NCBI GenBank assembly: GCA_039024315.1
Contig: JBCCQN010000011.1
Location: forward strand, 1 to 64,000
Length of the DNA stretch: 64,000 nucleotides
Direction of reading: 5' to 3'
Source of the DNA: JBCAWW01 sp039024315
GTDB lineage: Bacteria; Bacteroidota; Bacteroidia; J057
Made by a program: the position numbers and the translations under genes. Below are positions 42,492 to 50,711 of this stretch, piece by piece. The notes below the pieces were generated by a model. That model saw only the letters and a list, made by a program, of their open reading frames with translations, did no database searches and was not told where the DNA came from. Numbering within the stretch: the first letter of the stretch is position 1; each line of letters starts with the position of its first letter.

Positions 42492-43598
42492 TTACTCCTT
42501 GATCACCTTTAACTTAAAGCTCTGCTTGCTAGTCCGCAGATGGATCAAGTACATTCCCTTTGCTAATTGTGCAAAGTCTTGGGACAGTTGCTGCTCTACT
42601 TCACGCTTATTGCCCTGCAAAACCATCAACTGTCTACCTTGCAGGTCTATTACTTTTACGCCAAGCCTGACATCATCTGCCACATTACCAATTGAAACTC
42701 TATCGACGATAGGATTGGGGTAGAGTAGGGGCTCTTGCTCAGGGGTCCAAGCAGAGATAAAACGGACTGGACTGAAGGAAAAATTCCCGTCTAGATCGAT
42801 TTGTTTGAAGCGGTAATAAGCGGCTTCTCTATGTTGGAGACTAAAGGTATAAGTCTGCTCAACACTTGAATTGCCTGCTCCTGCTACGAAACCTATCTGC
42901 TCAAAGCTTTCTCCATCGATACTTTGCTCGATTTCAAAGCCTAGATTGTTTTGCTCGCTGAAGGTGGACCAATTGAGTTGGATGTTTTCATCAAGGCGAT
43001 GAGCCTGAAAGTCTGCAAGACTAATCGGTAAAGGACTAGCTGGTCCGGCGGTAATATTATGAAATCCCCATGAAGAGCCTACAGTACCGGAAAAGGTGAT
43101 TCTGAATTCATCTAAATCATTAAAGTCATCATCTGATGATAAATCAACAAGCTTGGTTGAGCCATTTCCTGGCATTGAAGTACTGTAAGTCGCTCCCGAT
43201 ACATCAGCACCATCCTTCCTACCTGTTACATTGACTGTAGCTGATGCATAGCCAAAAGAATTTTCAATGGTAAATGACTCCAAATCAAAATCTGCTGCAT
43301 CCGTTCTTACCACTGACATCATATAATCCGAGGAAGAGGTACTTACTGAAGCTACAATTAGTTCCCCTCCGAATGCACTCAATGAACCATTGCCAGTCCC
43401 CGTTGCCGTAAAGGTAAAAGGGCTAATGCCATCTGCTCCAGAACTAGGTAGTGCACCATAGGCTGAGATAGGAGTATTGGGAACTGGAAAGGTGTAGGTA
43501 GTTTGAGCAAGAGATTCTTGAAAGAGCCAAAAGCTGCTCATGAAAACGAGCATGGCGGTTAAACCGTACGACTTAAATTTGATCGTAAATGCCTTCAT
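42492..43598 (-). CDS. T9SS-exported cell-surface protein
   Basis: The 368-residue protein has a signal peptide (ends ESLAQ) and a repeat-poor beta-rich N-terminal half of unknown family (about 33-190, Gly/Ser/Thr rich). It then has a region beginning LPISLADFQAHRLDENIQLNWSTFSEQNNLGFEIEQSIDGESFEQIGFV, a common Bacteroidota linker domain before sorting signals. The type A T9SS sorting domain closes it (LLYPNPIVDRVSIGN, then LAKGMYLIHLRTSKQSFKLKVIKE). The N-terminal half may be a carbohydrate-binding or adhesive module; not determinable. Confidence 0.88.
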   Translation of the reverse strand: MKAFTIKFKSYGLTAMLVFMSSFWLFQESLAQTTYTFPVPNTPISAYGALPSSGADGISPFTFTATGTGNGSLSAFGGELIVASVSTSSSDYMMSVVRTDAADFDLESFTIENSFGYASATVNVTGRKDGADVSGATYSTSMPGNGSTKLVDLSSDDDFNDLDEFRITFSGTVGSSWGFHNITAGPASPLPISLADFQAHRLDENIQLNWSTFSEQNNLGFEIEQSIDGESFEQIGFVAGAGNSSVEQTYTFSLQHREAAYYRFKQIDLDGNFSFSPVRFISAWTPEQEPLLYPNPIVDRVSIGNVADDVRLGVKVIDLQGRQLMVLQGNKREVEQQLSQDFAQLAKGMYLIHLRTSKQSFKLKVIKE

Positions 43599-43824
43599 TG
43601 TGGTTGGATTGATGGTTTTAAATCTTCTTTAGTGAAAGTCGATGCTGCTGTAAGGACATGAGGATTTTGTCTGTTCTACAAAAGGGGAACAGCCCGATGA
43701 AGCCAGCAAAATTTTATTATGAATATTTGTTCAAAAAAATATTCTACATTCGAAAATTACAGCCGCCTGTTTTAGTTTTCAAGCGTTGAATCTGTTATTT
43801 CTAACACTTACTTTTTTCATAGGG

Positions 43825-43989
43825 CCCGCTGCGCGGAACGCTTGTATAAGGTATCGATCGATACAATCCGTAGGGACGCATCCGCAAAAGCTTTCGGGAT
43901 TGCGTCCCTACATTATTGCAAATGGATGATTGTTGAGCGCCAAGGCACTGCCTTGGCGCGTGCTTAGGATAAGCGTTCTGCGCAGCAGT
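43825..43989. repeat. Complete mosaic element, inverted copy (165 bp)
   Basis: Reading left to right: unit CCGC-TGC-GCGG-AACGCTTGTAT, module GGTATCGATCGATACA (43850-43865), 40-bp palindrome (43871-43910), CATTATTGCAAATGGATGAT with GCGCCAAGGCACTGCC module (43911-43965), right unit GGATAAGCGTTCTGCGCAGC (43968-43987). It is the reverse-complement equivalent of the element at 42304-42482. The gap 43599-43824 before it holds nothing recognisable. Confidence 0.85.
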
Positions 43990-43990
43990 C

Positions 43991-44021
43991 AAAAAAAAGC
44001 CCGCTCACTCAGTGAACGGGC
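43991..44021 (-). terminator. Rho-independent terminator (minus strand)
   Basis: Stem GCCCGCTCAC / GTGAACGGGC (43999-44021) with eight A bases at 43991-43998, so that on the minus strand the hairpin is followed by a U-run. It terminates the coiled-coil lipoprotein gene starting at 45040, and resembles the terminator at 36183 of its paralogue. Confidence 0.8.
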
Positions 44022-44110
44022 AGCAGTCTCTTGGTTTGGGGTTTACATTAGATTTCGACAAAAGAACGATATTAGCGAGACTGTATTCGCGGAAGTCGTT
44101 CCTTAATGTG

Positions 44111-45040
44111 TTAGGGAAATACGACCACGAGGTATTTACTCATAGACCAAAATCGTTCCGAATCTATGATTTGCAGACTCCTCATGTTGTCTTCGTTGAT
44201 TTCATGAAAGTGATAGGAGTCGATAGGATGCTGACTCGCTAGGCGAACTTTGTTGCTGGCTACCCACATTCCTTCAAATTCGGTGATATTGACGGGGGTT
44301 AGTGCTGATTTGTCCAATTCGGGTATCACTTTATATTTGCGACCAAGGCCGAGAATTACCCCCCCTTTTTTGATGATTTTTTTGCTGAGTAATTCTTTTT
44401 CTGAACCTACGATATAATAGGCTCTTTTGAGTGCCTCATCTTTTTGACGGATAGTGTCCTCTTTTTGATAAATGCTTGATTCCTGTTCGGCGATCACTTC
44501 TGCCTGTACGCGCGAAAGAGAGAGTAATCGTTGATTGAGGGTTTCGAGACTATCCATTTGTTGGTTTTGCGCATGTTGTTGTTGACTAAGTTCAACGATA
44601 GCGCTTTGCTTTAAGTATTGGTCTCGCTTGCGGATTCTCAAATCGGAATGTAAACTATCGATCAAAAACTCAAATTGAGACAGTTTCCCCTGATTTGCAC
44701 TCACTTGCTGCTTGAGCTTTTTGATCAGGATTTGGTTTTGGTCTAGCAGGTCGTTGATAATTTGTAAGTCGGTGAGAATCTTTTCTTTTTGATCAGGGCT
44801 CAACTCAGGGTCTATATCCTCTAAAGTCAGAAGATTTTCCTTTTCCATGATCATATTGAGGTTCCCCTCAAAGGCATCAAAAAAGACCAAAAATTCCTGT
44901 ATGGTAGAATCTTGACCTTGGGCCTGAAGCTTGAGTAGTCGGTTTCTATTCCTCAGATGGGCTGCTTCATCATCATTACATACTGCTAACAATAGCGATA
45001 AAAAGATCGCTATGATCAGTGAGATCGTAAAGTTTTTCAT
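44111..45040 (-). CDS. Coiled-coil lipoprotein, paralogue B (309 aa)
   Basis: Same plan as 36270-37199: lipobox LLLAVC (Cys21), coiled coil, then a C-terminal domain RAYYIVGSEKELLSKKIIKKGGVILGLGR ending RFWSMSKYLVVVFP. Nearly every structural landmark aligns at the same position (for example DPELSPDQKEKILTDLQIINDLLDQN against DQELAPDQKERILTDIQSINDLLDQN). Divergence is highest in the coiled coil. These look like an ancient duplication kept within 8 kb, not a recent copy. Probable surface or periplasmic protein; function unknown. Confidence 0.85.
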   Translation of the reverse strand: MKNFTISLIIAIFLSLLLAVCNDDEAAHLRNRNRLLKLQAQGQDSTIQEFLVFFDAFEGNLNMIMEKENLLTLEDIDPELSPDQKEKILTDLQIINDLLDQNQILIKKLKQQVSANQGKLSQFEFLIDSLHSDLRIRKRDQYLKQSAIVELSQQQHAQNQQMDSLETLNQRLLSLSRVQAEVIAEQESSIYQKEDTIRQKDEALKRAYYIVGSEKELLSKKIIKKGGVILGLGRKYKVIPELDKSALTPVNITEFEGMWVASNKVRLASQHPIDSYHFHEINEDNMRSLQIIDSERFWSMSKYLVVVFP

Positions 45041-45388
45041 AATAGCAAGAGCTAAGGGTTTGAATGTTTGCGTGTCAAACTAGCTGCCCAACAACTATTC
45101 CGTAAAACCGAACCACTTACAACCACTTGATATCCAGTTTTATAGATAAATGTAGATATGTTAGATTTACCGGAATGAGAAAAGGATTATCATTTTGAAT
45201 AACCGAAATATTTGATTTGACGTCATGAATTAGCTTTTCACTCAGCCCTAAAAGCGGGCTATACTCAAATAAGGATAGGGAAGGACCTTATGGAAAAAGT
45301 TGGTTGATAAGCTCTTTCTATTTTAAAGGAAGTAGTATTTATAACTTAATGTTAAAATTTATAACAGGGTTAAGTAAACAGCAAAAAC
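45041..45388. other. 348-bp intergenic region, AT-rich
   Basis: It separates divergent genes and must hold both promoters. I see several AT-rich stretches and no clear hairpin, repeat unit or RNA gene. A convincing Bacteroidota promoter (TTTG, 19-21 bases, TANNTTTG) is not evident to me. Confidence 0.4.
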
Positions 45389-45904
45389 ATGAAAATCATC
45401 TATCTGAGCCTTCTTTTGGGGCTTACGGCTTATTCGCCGAACGCTAAGTCTGAGCGTTCCCCGCAGGGAGAAACCCAAACCATCCACCTCCTCAAAATCA
45501 ATACTGGTTGCTATATTTGGGATATCGAATGGATCCAAATCGAAGTGGAGGAAGCAAACATCCAACTGCAATACCGAAATGATGTCAAGCTCAAAGAGGA
45601 GTTTTTTGCCCCCGCTCTCAACGAATCAGTCAAGGCAGATTGGATTCAAAAGATGTTAGTCGGAATCCCCTTGGAAATCAACAGTGATCGACTGCAAGTC
45701 CAGCCAATGACTGCTATTAGCACCATCGAATTGAGCCCCAAGGCTTGGGAAGCAATAAATTCTCTACCAAATCTCGGACAAAATCACATTGCAAGTGGGA
45801 TCAATACTACTTGGGTGCAGATTGAGGGTAATCAATTGATTATCAGCAATAAAAACCCCAGCCTAAATTTTGATCTCCTTAAGAAACAGCTGCTTTCAAA
45901 ATAG
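45389..45904 (+). CDS. Small exported protein of unknown family (171 aa)
   Basis: A hydrophobic start (KIIYLSLLLGLTAYS) is followed by residues PNAKSERSPQG and then a mature-looking domain (TQTIHLLKINTGCYIWDIEWIQIEVEEANIQLQY...). The PNAKSERSPQG segment is encoded by two facing copies of the repeat motif (45434-45468), so the signal-peptide/mature junction appears to be repeat-derived. No family is recognised. The only Cys of the mature part is in GCYIW. Confidence 0.75.
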   Translation: MKIIYLSLLLGLTAYSPNAKSERSPQGETQTIHLLKINTGCYIWDIEWIQIEVEEANIQLQYRNDVKLKEEFFAPALNESVKADWIQKMLVGIPLEINSDRLQVQPMTAISTIELSPKAWEAINSLPNLGQNHIASGINTTWVQIEGNQLIISNKNPSLNFDLLKKQLLSK

Positions 45905-46006
45905 GCTCCGCCAAAAAAATGATTTTTTTTTATGGCTGCATTAAACCTCGGGCTAGGGGAGGAGTCAAAAGGGTGTTCAACAACAACAACAAACAACGTT
46001 AAGAAA

Positions 46007-46330
46007 ATGAAAGCCATTTATCTCGTATTCACCCTCGCCTTTATGGGATTGTTCGTTAGCGTGTCGGCTCAAAGTCCGGCCACCCCAAAGGTTAGCAAGA
46101 CACAGGTACAGCAGCAAAAACGCATCAAGCAAGGTGTGCAGTCAGGAGAACTCACCCGCCGTGAGGCTCGCAATCTCCAAGCCCAACAGGCCAACGTCCA
46201 ACGCACCAAGCGCCGCGCCAAAGCTGACGGAGTCGTTACCCCACGCGAGCGTGTCATCATTCACTCCAAGCAAAAGCGCGCCAGTGTCAATATAGCTCGT
46301 CAGAAGCACGATGCACAGGATCGACATTAA
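46007..46330 (+). CDS. Small basic secreted protein (107 aa)
   Basis: The ATG at 46007 gives a signal peptide (KAIYLVFTLAFMGLFVSVSAQ) and a mature part of about 85 strongly basic residues: KRIKQGVQSGELTRREARNL, then NVQRTKRRAKADGVVTPRER and a HSKQKRASVNIARQKHDAQDRH end. The 25 codons upstream to 45932 are open but give an implausible N-terminus; a CAACAACAACAAACAACG leader precedes the ATG. Bacteroidota genomes commonly carry such ELTxREAxxL proteins of unknown function; RNA or polyanion binding can only be guessed. Confidence 0.8.
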   Translation: MKAIYLVFTLAFMGLFVSVSAQSPATPKVSKTQVQQQKRIKQGVQSGELTRREARNLQAQQANVQRTKRRAKADGVVTPRERVIIHSKQKRASVNIARQKHDAQDRH

Positions 46331-46352
46331 TCATATCTGACACAGATGATGG

Positions 46353-46386
46353 GCCCCTATGATTCATTTCATAGGGGCTTTTTTTA
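46353..46386 (+). terminator. Rho-independent terminator
   Basis: GCCCCTATGA pairs with TCATAGGGGC around a 6-base loop, followed by seven T bases, just after the small basic protein gene. Confidence 0.9.
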
Positions 46387-46444
46387 TTAAAGCGGCTTTA
46401 GCTCTAAATTAGTGGTGTATATTTTTTAGCATAAACCAATTTTA

Positions 46445-48748
46445 ATGAAAACACTTAAGTACTGCTTCCTCGTCTGGAGCATCATTGGAGCATCCATCCT
46501 TCCTGCTCAGGATCTCCAAAACTATGAACCTCTAAAGTCTTCTGGCACCTTACCCAAGGAGTTTCGCACGACTACCTTTGAACAAGTTGCCAACCAACAA
46601 GCCGGGATTTCTAAGCAAACCCGCAACAGCACCACCCAAAAGGACCTCGAAAACTTTTATCTAGAAACCAATTATGCGCTCGATGAGCTATTGCGCAGTG
46701 GGCAGGTACTGTACAATGATCCGATCGGTAATTATGTCAATGATGTGGTCGATGAGATCCTCAAAGATCAACCCGCTTTTCGCAAAAAGTTGAGCGTCTT
46801 TGTGGTGAAGTCGCCCGTGGCGAACGCTTTTGCTCATCAAAGAGGAGTCATTTTGGTCAACACCGGCTTGATCGCCCGCTTAGACACTGAGGCCCAATTG
46901 GCCTTTATCCTTTGTCATGAGATTGCTCACCTTATGCTTGAGCATAATCAAGCCATCTATCTCAAAACCAAAGACTTGCAATACGGTAGGGGAGAGTATC
47001 GCAAGCAATCGATCTCTGACCGCCTGCTCACCCGTAGCGCTTATTCTCGCGAAAATGAAACTGAAGCCGATATTGAGGGCCTCAAACTTTATCTCAAGAC
47101 AGGCTATTCCTTCGACAATATCGCTGAGGTATTTTCTTTGCTTGAGACTGCCGGCGAACCCCAATCTCCGCTGGTTACTTATTCTAGCCTTTGGCCAGAA
47201 AGCTTTCGCAACGACAGTACGATGATGGCGCTGATCGAGAAAAACCTTTTTCCCAAGGAAAAGAAAAAATCTGAGACTGGTTCAGAGGAAGAATCAAGCT
47301 TTATCACTGGCTTTGAAGATGAAGAAGAAACGGATGAGGAAGAAGAGGCAGGAGGCCTAAGACCGGTTGAAAAACCGGATGAGATTGCAGATCTAGAGTC
47401 TGAAAATGAAGAAAAAGCCATTGTCGACTCTGAAGAAGAGGAGCCAGAATACGATGAATACGATACGCACCCGGCTGCTTCTGAGCGCAAAAAAATCATC
47501 GAAAATGAAGTTAAGCGCTTTTCTAAATCAGATGACAAAAGCTTATTTCTCGTTTCTCCCGCCCGCTTTACCAACCTACGGACAGTCGCTCAGTTTGAGA
47601 GCTGTGTGCTCTTTTTACAAAACTCGGCTTATTTCGATGCCCTATACCAAGCCTTGGTGCTCAAGCAAGAAGGAGAAACTTCTCCCTATCTCGACGACAT
47701 GATCGGCAAAGCCTTATATGGGATTTCCAAGTACAGATTTGAGGGCGAGACTTATCCCAAAATCTTTGAGTATGTCATCGATCGCAACATCCCCGGCTCG
47801 GACCTATATAAGCGTCTGCGCCGATTTGATATGAACGATATGTTGTGGTTGGCCTTTGATTACAATTATCAGATCTACCAAGAGGATAAAGCAGATATTC
47901 ATCGTAAAGCGATTTTGACCGACCTCCTGATTGATGTGCAATATCTAGAAGAGGATGCGGGTTTGACGGACTTCTTCGAAGAACGCACCGCCGAGAGTCG
48001 TAAAGACAATGGCCTAACTGAAATTTGGGAAGAAGCGACTCGTCGCTACGATCGTCTCAAGCAAAGAGAAGACTTTTTTGGCAGCCGTGAGGGCCGCAAC
48101 TTTGTCAACAGCTGGCAAAAAGATATTACCAAAAAGGGCTACAGACTGGGCATAGATAAAATTGTCATCTTTGATCCCCTTTACCTCCGTACCGACCAAC
48201 GTAAAGAACAAGCCACCCAATTGGTTAGTTCCGAGCAGCAGCAGATCGAAATCAAGGAGATGCTAGAACGCTCTGCCGATAAACTTGATCTGGACATCAC
48301 CATTTTGGATAGCAAGATATCGGGTAAGGATATATCTGCTGATTATTGGAATGAAATTGAGCTGCTCAATCGCTGGCATAAGGAGAAATTAAATCAGGAA
48401 GTTGACCGTATGGTCAGCAGCAGCTTTGGAGAAATCTTTGCGTTGCAAGAAAAATATGGTACGCCTTACTTCTTCCATACGGGAGTGCTTTCGCTACGCG
48501 AAACCAAGGATGGCGAAGATTACCTTTACGCTTGTTGCGCAGCAGCCCTGGTATACACGGCCCCACTAGCCATTTATATCTTGGTCAAACCCGAAGAAAC
48601 CAGCTACACTTATGGCATCATGTATGACCTCACCGATGAATCCACTGAAGCAATTATGCTCAATGAGATGAACATGCGCGCCACTCCAGCTGTGATCGAA
48701 ACCAATCTGCACTACCAACTCCACCAAATCAAAAAAGCCAAGAAATAA
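46445..48748 (+). CDS. Large M48-family zinc metalloprotease
   Basis: The 767-residue protein begins with a signal peptide (ends LPAQ). The protease domain (about 60-260) carries the zinc motif HEIAH (H158, E159, H162) with a third ligand Glu in SRENETEADIEGLKL. After it comes an acidic, low-complexity stretch (about 280-345, rich in Glu/Asp) and then 400 residues without a recognised domain, alpha-helical and charged in the middle and with a hydrophobic segment near the end (CCAAALVYTAPLAIYILV). M48 proteases in Bacteroidota are often exported and linked to envelope quality control. The start of the next gene overlaps the stop by one base, so the two are coupled. Confidence 0.93.
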   Translation: MKTLKYCFLVWSIIGASILPAQDLQNYEPLKSSGTLPKEFRTTTFEQVANQQAGISKQTRNSTTQKDLENFYLETNYALDELLRSGQVLYNDPIGNYVNDVVDEILKDQPAFRKKLSVFVVKSPVANAFAHQRGVILVNTGLIARLDTEAQLAFILCHEIAHLMLEHNQAIYLKTKDLQYGRGEYRKQSISDRLLTRSAYSRENETEADIEGLKLYLKTGYSFDNIAEVFSLLETAGEPQSPLVTYSSLWPESFRNDSTMMALIEKNLFPKEKKKSETGSEEESSFITGFEDEEETDEEEEAGGLRPVEKPDEIADLESENEEKAIVDSEEEEPEYDEYDTHPAASERKKIIENEVKRFSKSDDKSLFLVSPARFTNLRTVAQFESCVLFLQNSAYFDALYQALVLKQEGETSPYLDDMIGKALYGISKYRFEGETYPKIFEYVIDRNIPGSDLYKRLRRFDMNDMLWLAFDYNYQIYQEDKADIHRKAILTDLLIDVQYLEEDAGLTDFFEERTAESRKDNGLTEIWEEATRRYDRLKQREDFFGSREGRNFVNSWQKDITKKGYRLGIDKIVIFDPLYLRTDQRKEQATQLVSSEQQQIEIKEMLERSADKLDLDITILDSKISGKDISADYWNEIELLNRWHKEKLNQEVDRMVSSSFGEIFALQEKYGTPYFFHTGVLSLRETKDGEDYLYACCAAALVYTAPLAIYILVKPEETSYTYGIMYDLTDESTEAIMLNEMNMRATPAVIETNLHYQLHQIKKAKK

Positions 48749-49374
48749 TGTCAAAACGATATATATGCCTATTCTGCCTGCTTCTACCCATCATTGTATG
48801 GGGGCAGGGCTTCAAAGGCAAAACCCTATTGATCACCCCTCACATTAGCGGCATCTACATAGGTGACAATGATCAAATCATGAATAATGTGTTGACGGCC
48901 AATATCGATATAGAAAAAACCATCAACCGATCCTACAGCTTTGGGCTTAGAGCTTATACGCAACTCAATGACGAAGATTTTCAGTGGGAATCTCCTATTA
49001 CTAGCCGCACCATTAATGGTCAGTTTACCGGATATGGCTATGGTATTTTCCTTAGAAGGTACTTTTTCAATTTCGGCGCGATCGCGCCTTTAGGTACTTT
49101 TTTTCAAGTAGGCGTTTCACGCAACACTTATACCATTCTAGATGAGCTTGAAGTGGAGGAGGTAAGACTCAAAACCTTGGCAGGCAGCATAACCTACGGT
49201 CTTAATTGGTTTTTAGGCAATAATGTGCTTCTATTTTCCGCTTTAGAGTTTAAATATGAGCTACCTGATTATCCCTCTGGTACTGATAATGATTTTGCCT
49301 TTAGATTTAATAATGAGCTGAGAGAAACCTTACCGATTAGTTTCAAACTCGGCCTCACCATCCCGATACTTTAA
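48748..49374 (+). CDS. Outer-membrane beta-barrel-like protein coupled to the M48 protease
   Basis: The 208-residue protein shares the A of TAATG with the upstream stop codon. It has a signal peptide (ends IVWGQG) and then alternating hydrophobic/polar strands with many aromatic residues (SYSFGLRAYTQLND, FTGYGYGIFLRRYFFNFGA, SITYGLNWFLGNNVLLFSALEFKYEL, ending ISFKLGLTIPIL), as in small outer-membrane barrels of Bacteroidota. It may anchor, or be a client of, the protease. No closer family is recognised. Confidence 0.75.
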   Translation: MSKRYICLFCLLLPIIVWGQGFKGKTLLITPHISGIYIGDNDQIMNNVLTANIDIEKTINRSYSFGLRAYTQLNDEDFQWESPITSRTINGQFTGYGYGIFLRRYFFNFGAIAPLGTFFQVGVSRNTYTILDELEVEEVRLKTLAGSITYGLNWFLGNNVLLFSALEFKYELPDYPSGTDNDFAFRFNNELRETLPISFKLGLTIPIL

Positions 49375-49376
49375 TA

Positions 49377-50093
49377 CTATCCCCCAAACACTTCGCTAAA
49401 GACGCGGAGGGTTTGGGGATATTTAAATCCTTCGACATGTGCTTCGTAATAGTCAAAAAGTGTCCGAATTATGTGGCGCTTTTCGACCGTTGAAAAAGTA
49501 ATCTCCTGACAATCTTGTAGTTGGCTGCGATAAAAACGCAAAAGTAGTTTTGCGATCGGGTCTGGGTTTTGGCCAGCTTCGCTGAACGTACCCAATCGTA
49601 TGTCAAAATGTACTCCCCCGCTTAGCCCAGCCTTATCGTTAGGCGAGAAGCCCAAAAAAGCCGTAAGCTGCATCAAAAAATAGATGAAGATGTTGACCAG
49701 TTTGCGTTCACTCTGATCTAGATAGAGGATGGTGTGTCGCAAAAAAGTATAGAGCTGCAGATTGGCTTCCTCCTCTTTGACGGTATCATAAAAGATCTCC
49801 ATCATGGCCAGTCCTATCGACATTTTGACAGGATCGGTTTGAGCCTCCTGTAGGAGAACGCTAATCTTGCTTTCGCTGATCTTTTGCAAAGAACGATTGT
49901 CCTTTTGCAAGAAGACGATATCGACAATCGAAAGTGGTTGAAAGTAAGAGTGCCGACCTCGGCTGCGACTAGAGCGATAGCTTTTTATAATGAAGGACCT
50001 GATCCCATACTCCTTAGTATATAGGGTCGCGATCAAGTTAGAATCTTGATGCTTTAGGGTACGGAGGACAATGCCTTCAGATTTGAGTATCAC
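49377..50093 (-). CDS. recO: DNA repair protein RecO
   Basis: RecO loads RecA onto gapped DNA with RecF and RecR. The N-terminal OB fold reads MILKSEGIVLRTLKHQDSNLIATLYTKEYGIRSFIIKS, typical of RecO, and the C-terminal helical part includes FSPNDKAGLSGGVHFDIRLGTF, where a Cys-rich motif is replaced as in many Bacteroidota. A GTG start at 50093 overlaps the upstream TGA (GTGA). An inverted-pairing copy of the repeat motif with the stem CAGC-TTC-GCTG lies in the coding sequence at 49574-49593. Confidence 0.93.
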   Translation of the reverse strand: MILKSEGIVLRTLKHQDSNLIATLYTKEYGIRSFIIKSYRSSRSRGRHSYFQPLSIVDIVFLQKDNRSLQKISESKISVLLQEAQTDPVKMSIGLAMMEIFYDTVKEEEANLQLYTFLRHTILYLDQSERKLVNIFIYFLMQLTAFLGFSPNDKAGLSGGVHFDIRLGTFSEAGQNPDPIAKLLLRFYRSQLQDCQEITFSTVEKRHIIRTLFDYYEAHVEGFKYPQTLRVFSEVFGG

Positions 50094-50656
50094 GCACTAT
50101 AGGTCATCGGTGAGGCGATTCGGGCCGGTCTCAGTTCATGAGCCAGTTCAAGTGAGGCCTTTTCTTCCTCGTAAGATTTGAGCCATTCGGTTACATCTTC
50201 TGAGGTATCGATGGTCAATTGCTTGGCTCCCAAAGGAGACATGGGGTTGGCCGTAAAAACGATGGTCTCGCTGATCTCGAGTTCATTGCGTACTAGCTGT
50301 ACCATCTCGATAGGATCGGCCAAAACCGCTTTTCCTTCTTCTGCGATCACCGGTCCCAAAATCAATACTTGCAAGGGTGAAAGTAGCTTTTCCACCAGTG
50401 AAACGTTCAGTTGCAGGAGTCCAGCCTCATTTCTGGAGAAAAAATTACGCTGATCTCCTGAAAAGGCATTATTATAGATCATCGTTTCGCTCATCAAAGC
50501 CGACAAGCGTTTTGTCACAAAGCGAGTATCAGAAACTGTTCCGCCAAAAGTGTCGTGAATCAAAATTGCCTTCTCCGCGAGCTTAAAATTATGGATCATA
50601 TCCCGCACAAAGAGACGATCACGTAAATTGACTTCAGTAAGATACAGTAATTTCAT
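50090..50656 (-). CDS. Conserved protein of unknown function, coupled to recO
   Basis: The 188-residue protein (KLLYLTEVNLRDRLFVRDMIHNFKLAEKAILIHDTFGG...) has no membrane segment or signal peptide. The alternation of strands and helices and the segment TRFVTKRLSALMSETMIYNNAFSGDQRNFF loosely recall amino-acid-kinase-like folds, but I do not trust the resemblance. The 4-bp overlap with recO argues for co-translation and perhaps shared function in repair. Confidence 0.75.
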   Translation of the reverse strand: MKLLYLTEVNLRDRLFVRDMIHNFKLAEKAILIHDTFGGTVSDTRFVTKRLSALMSETMIYNNAFSGDQRNFFSRNEAGLLQLNVSLVEKLLSPLQVLILGPVIAEEGKAVLADPIEMVQLVRNELEISETIVFTANPMSPLGAKQLTIDTSEDVTEWLKSYEEEKASLELAHELRPARIASPMTYSA

Positions 50657-50711
50657 AGTGCAAAAATAAGGATTCCCTTTCGTACTTTATCGAATCACAA
50701 TAAGCAATCCG

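Noticed and set aside
42281..42502. An open frame whose translation resembles that of another at 43801-43992
   Set aside because: Both are translations of the two copies of the mosaic repeat element, not genes; the shared peptide comes from the shared palindromes.
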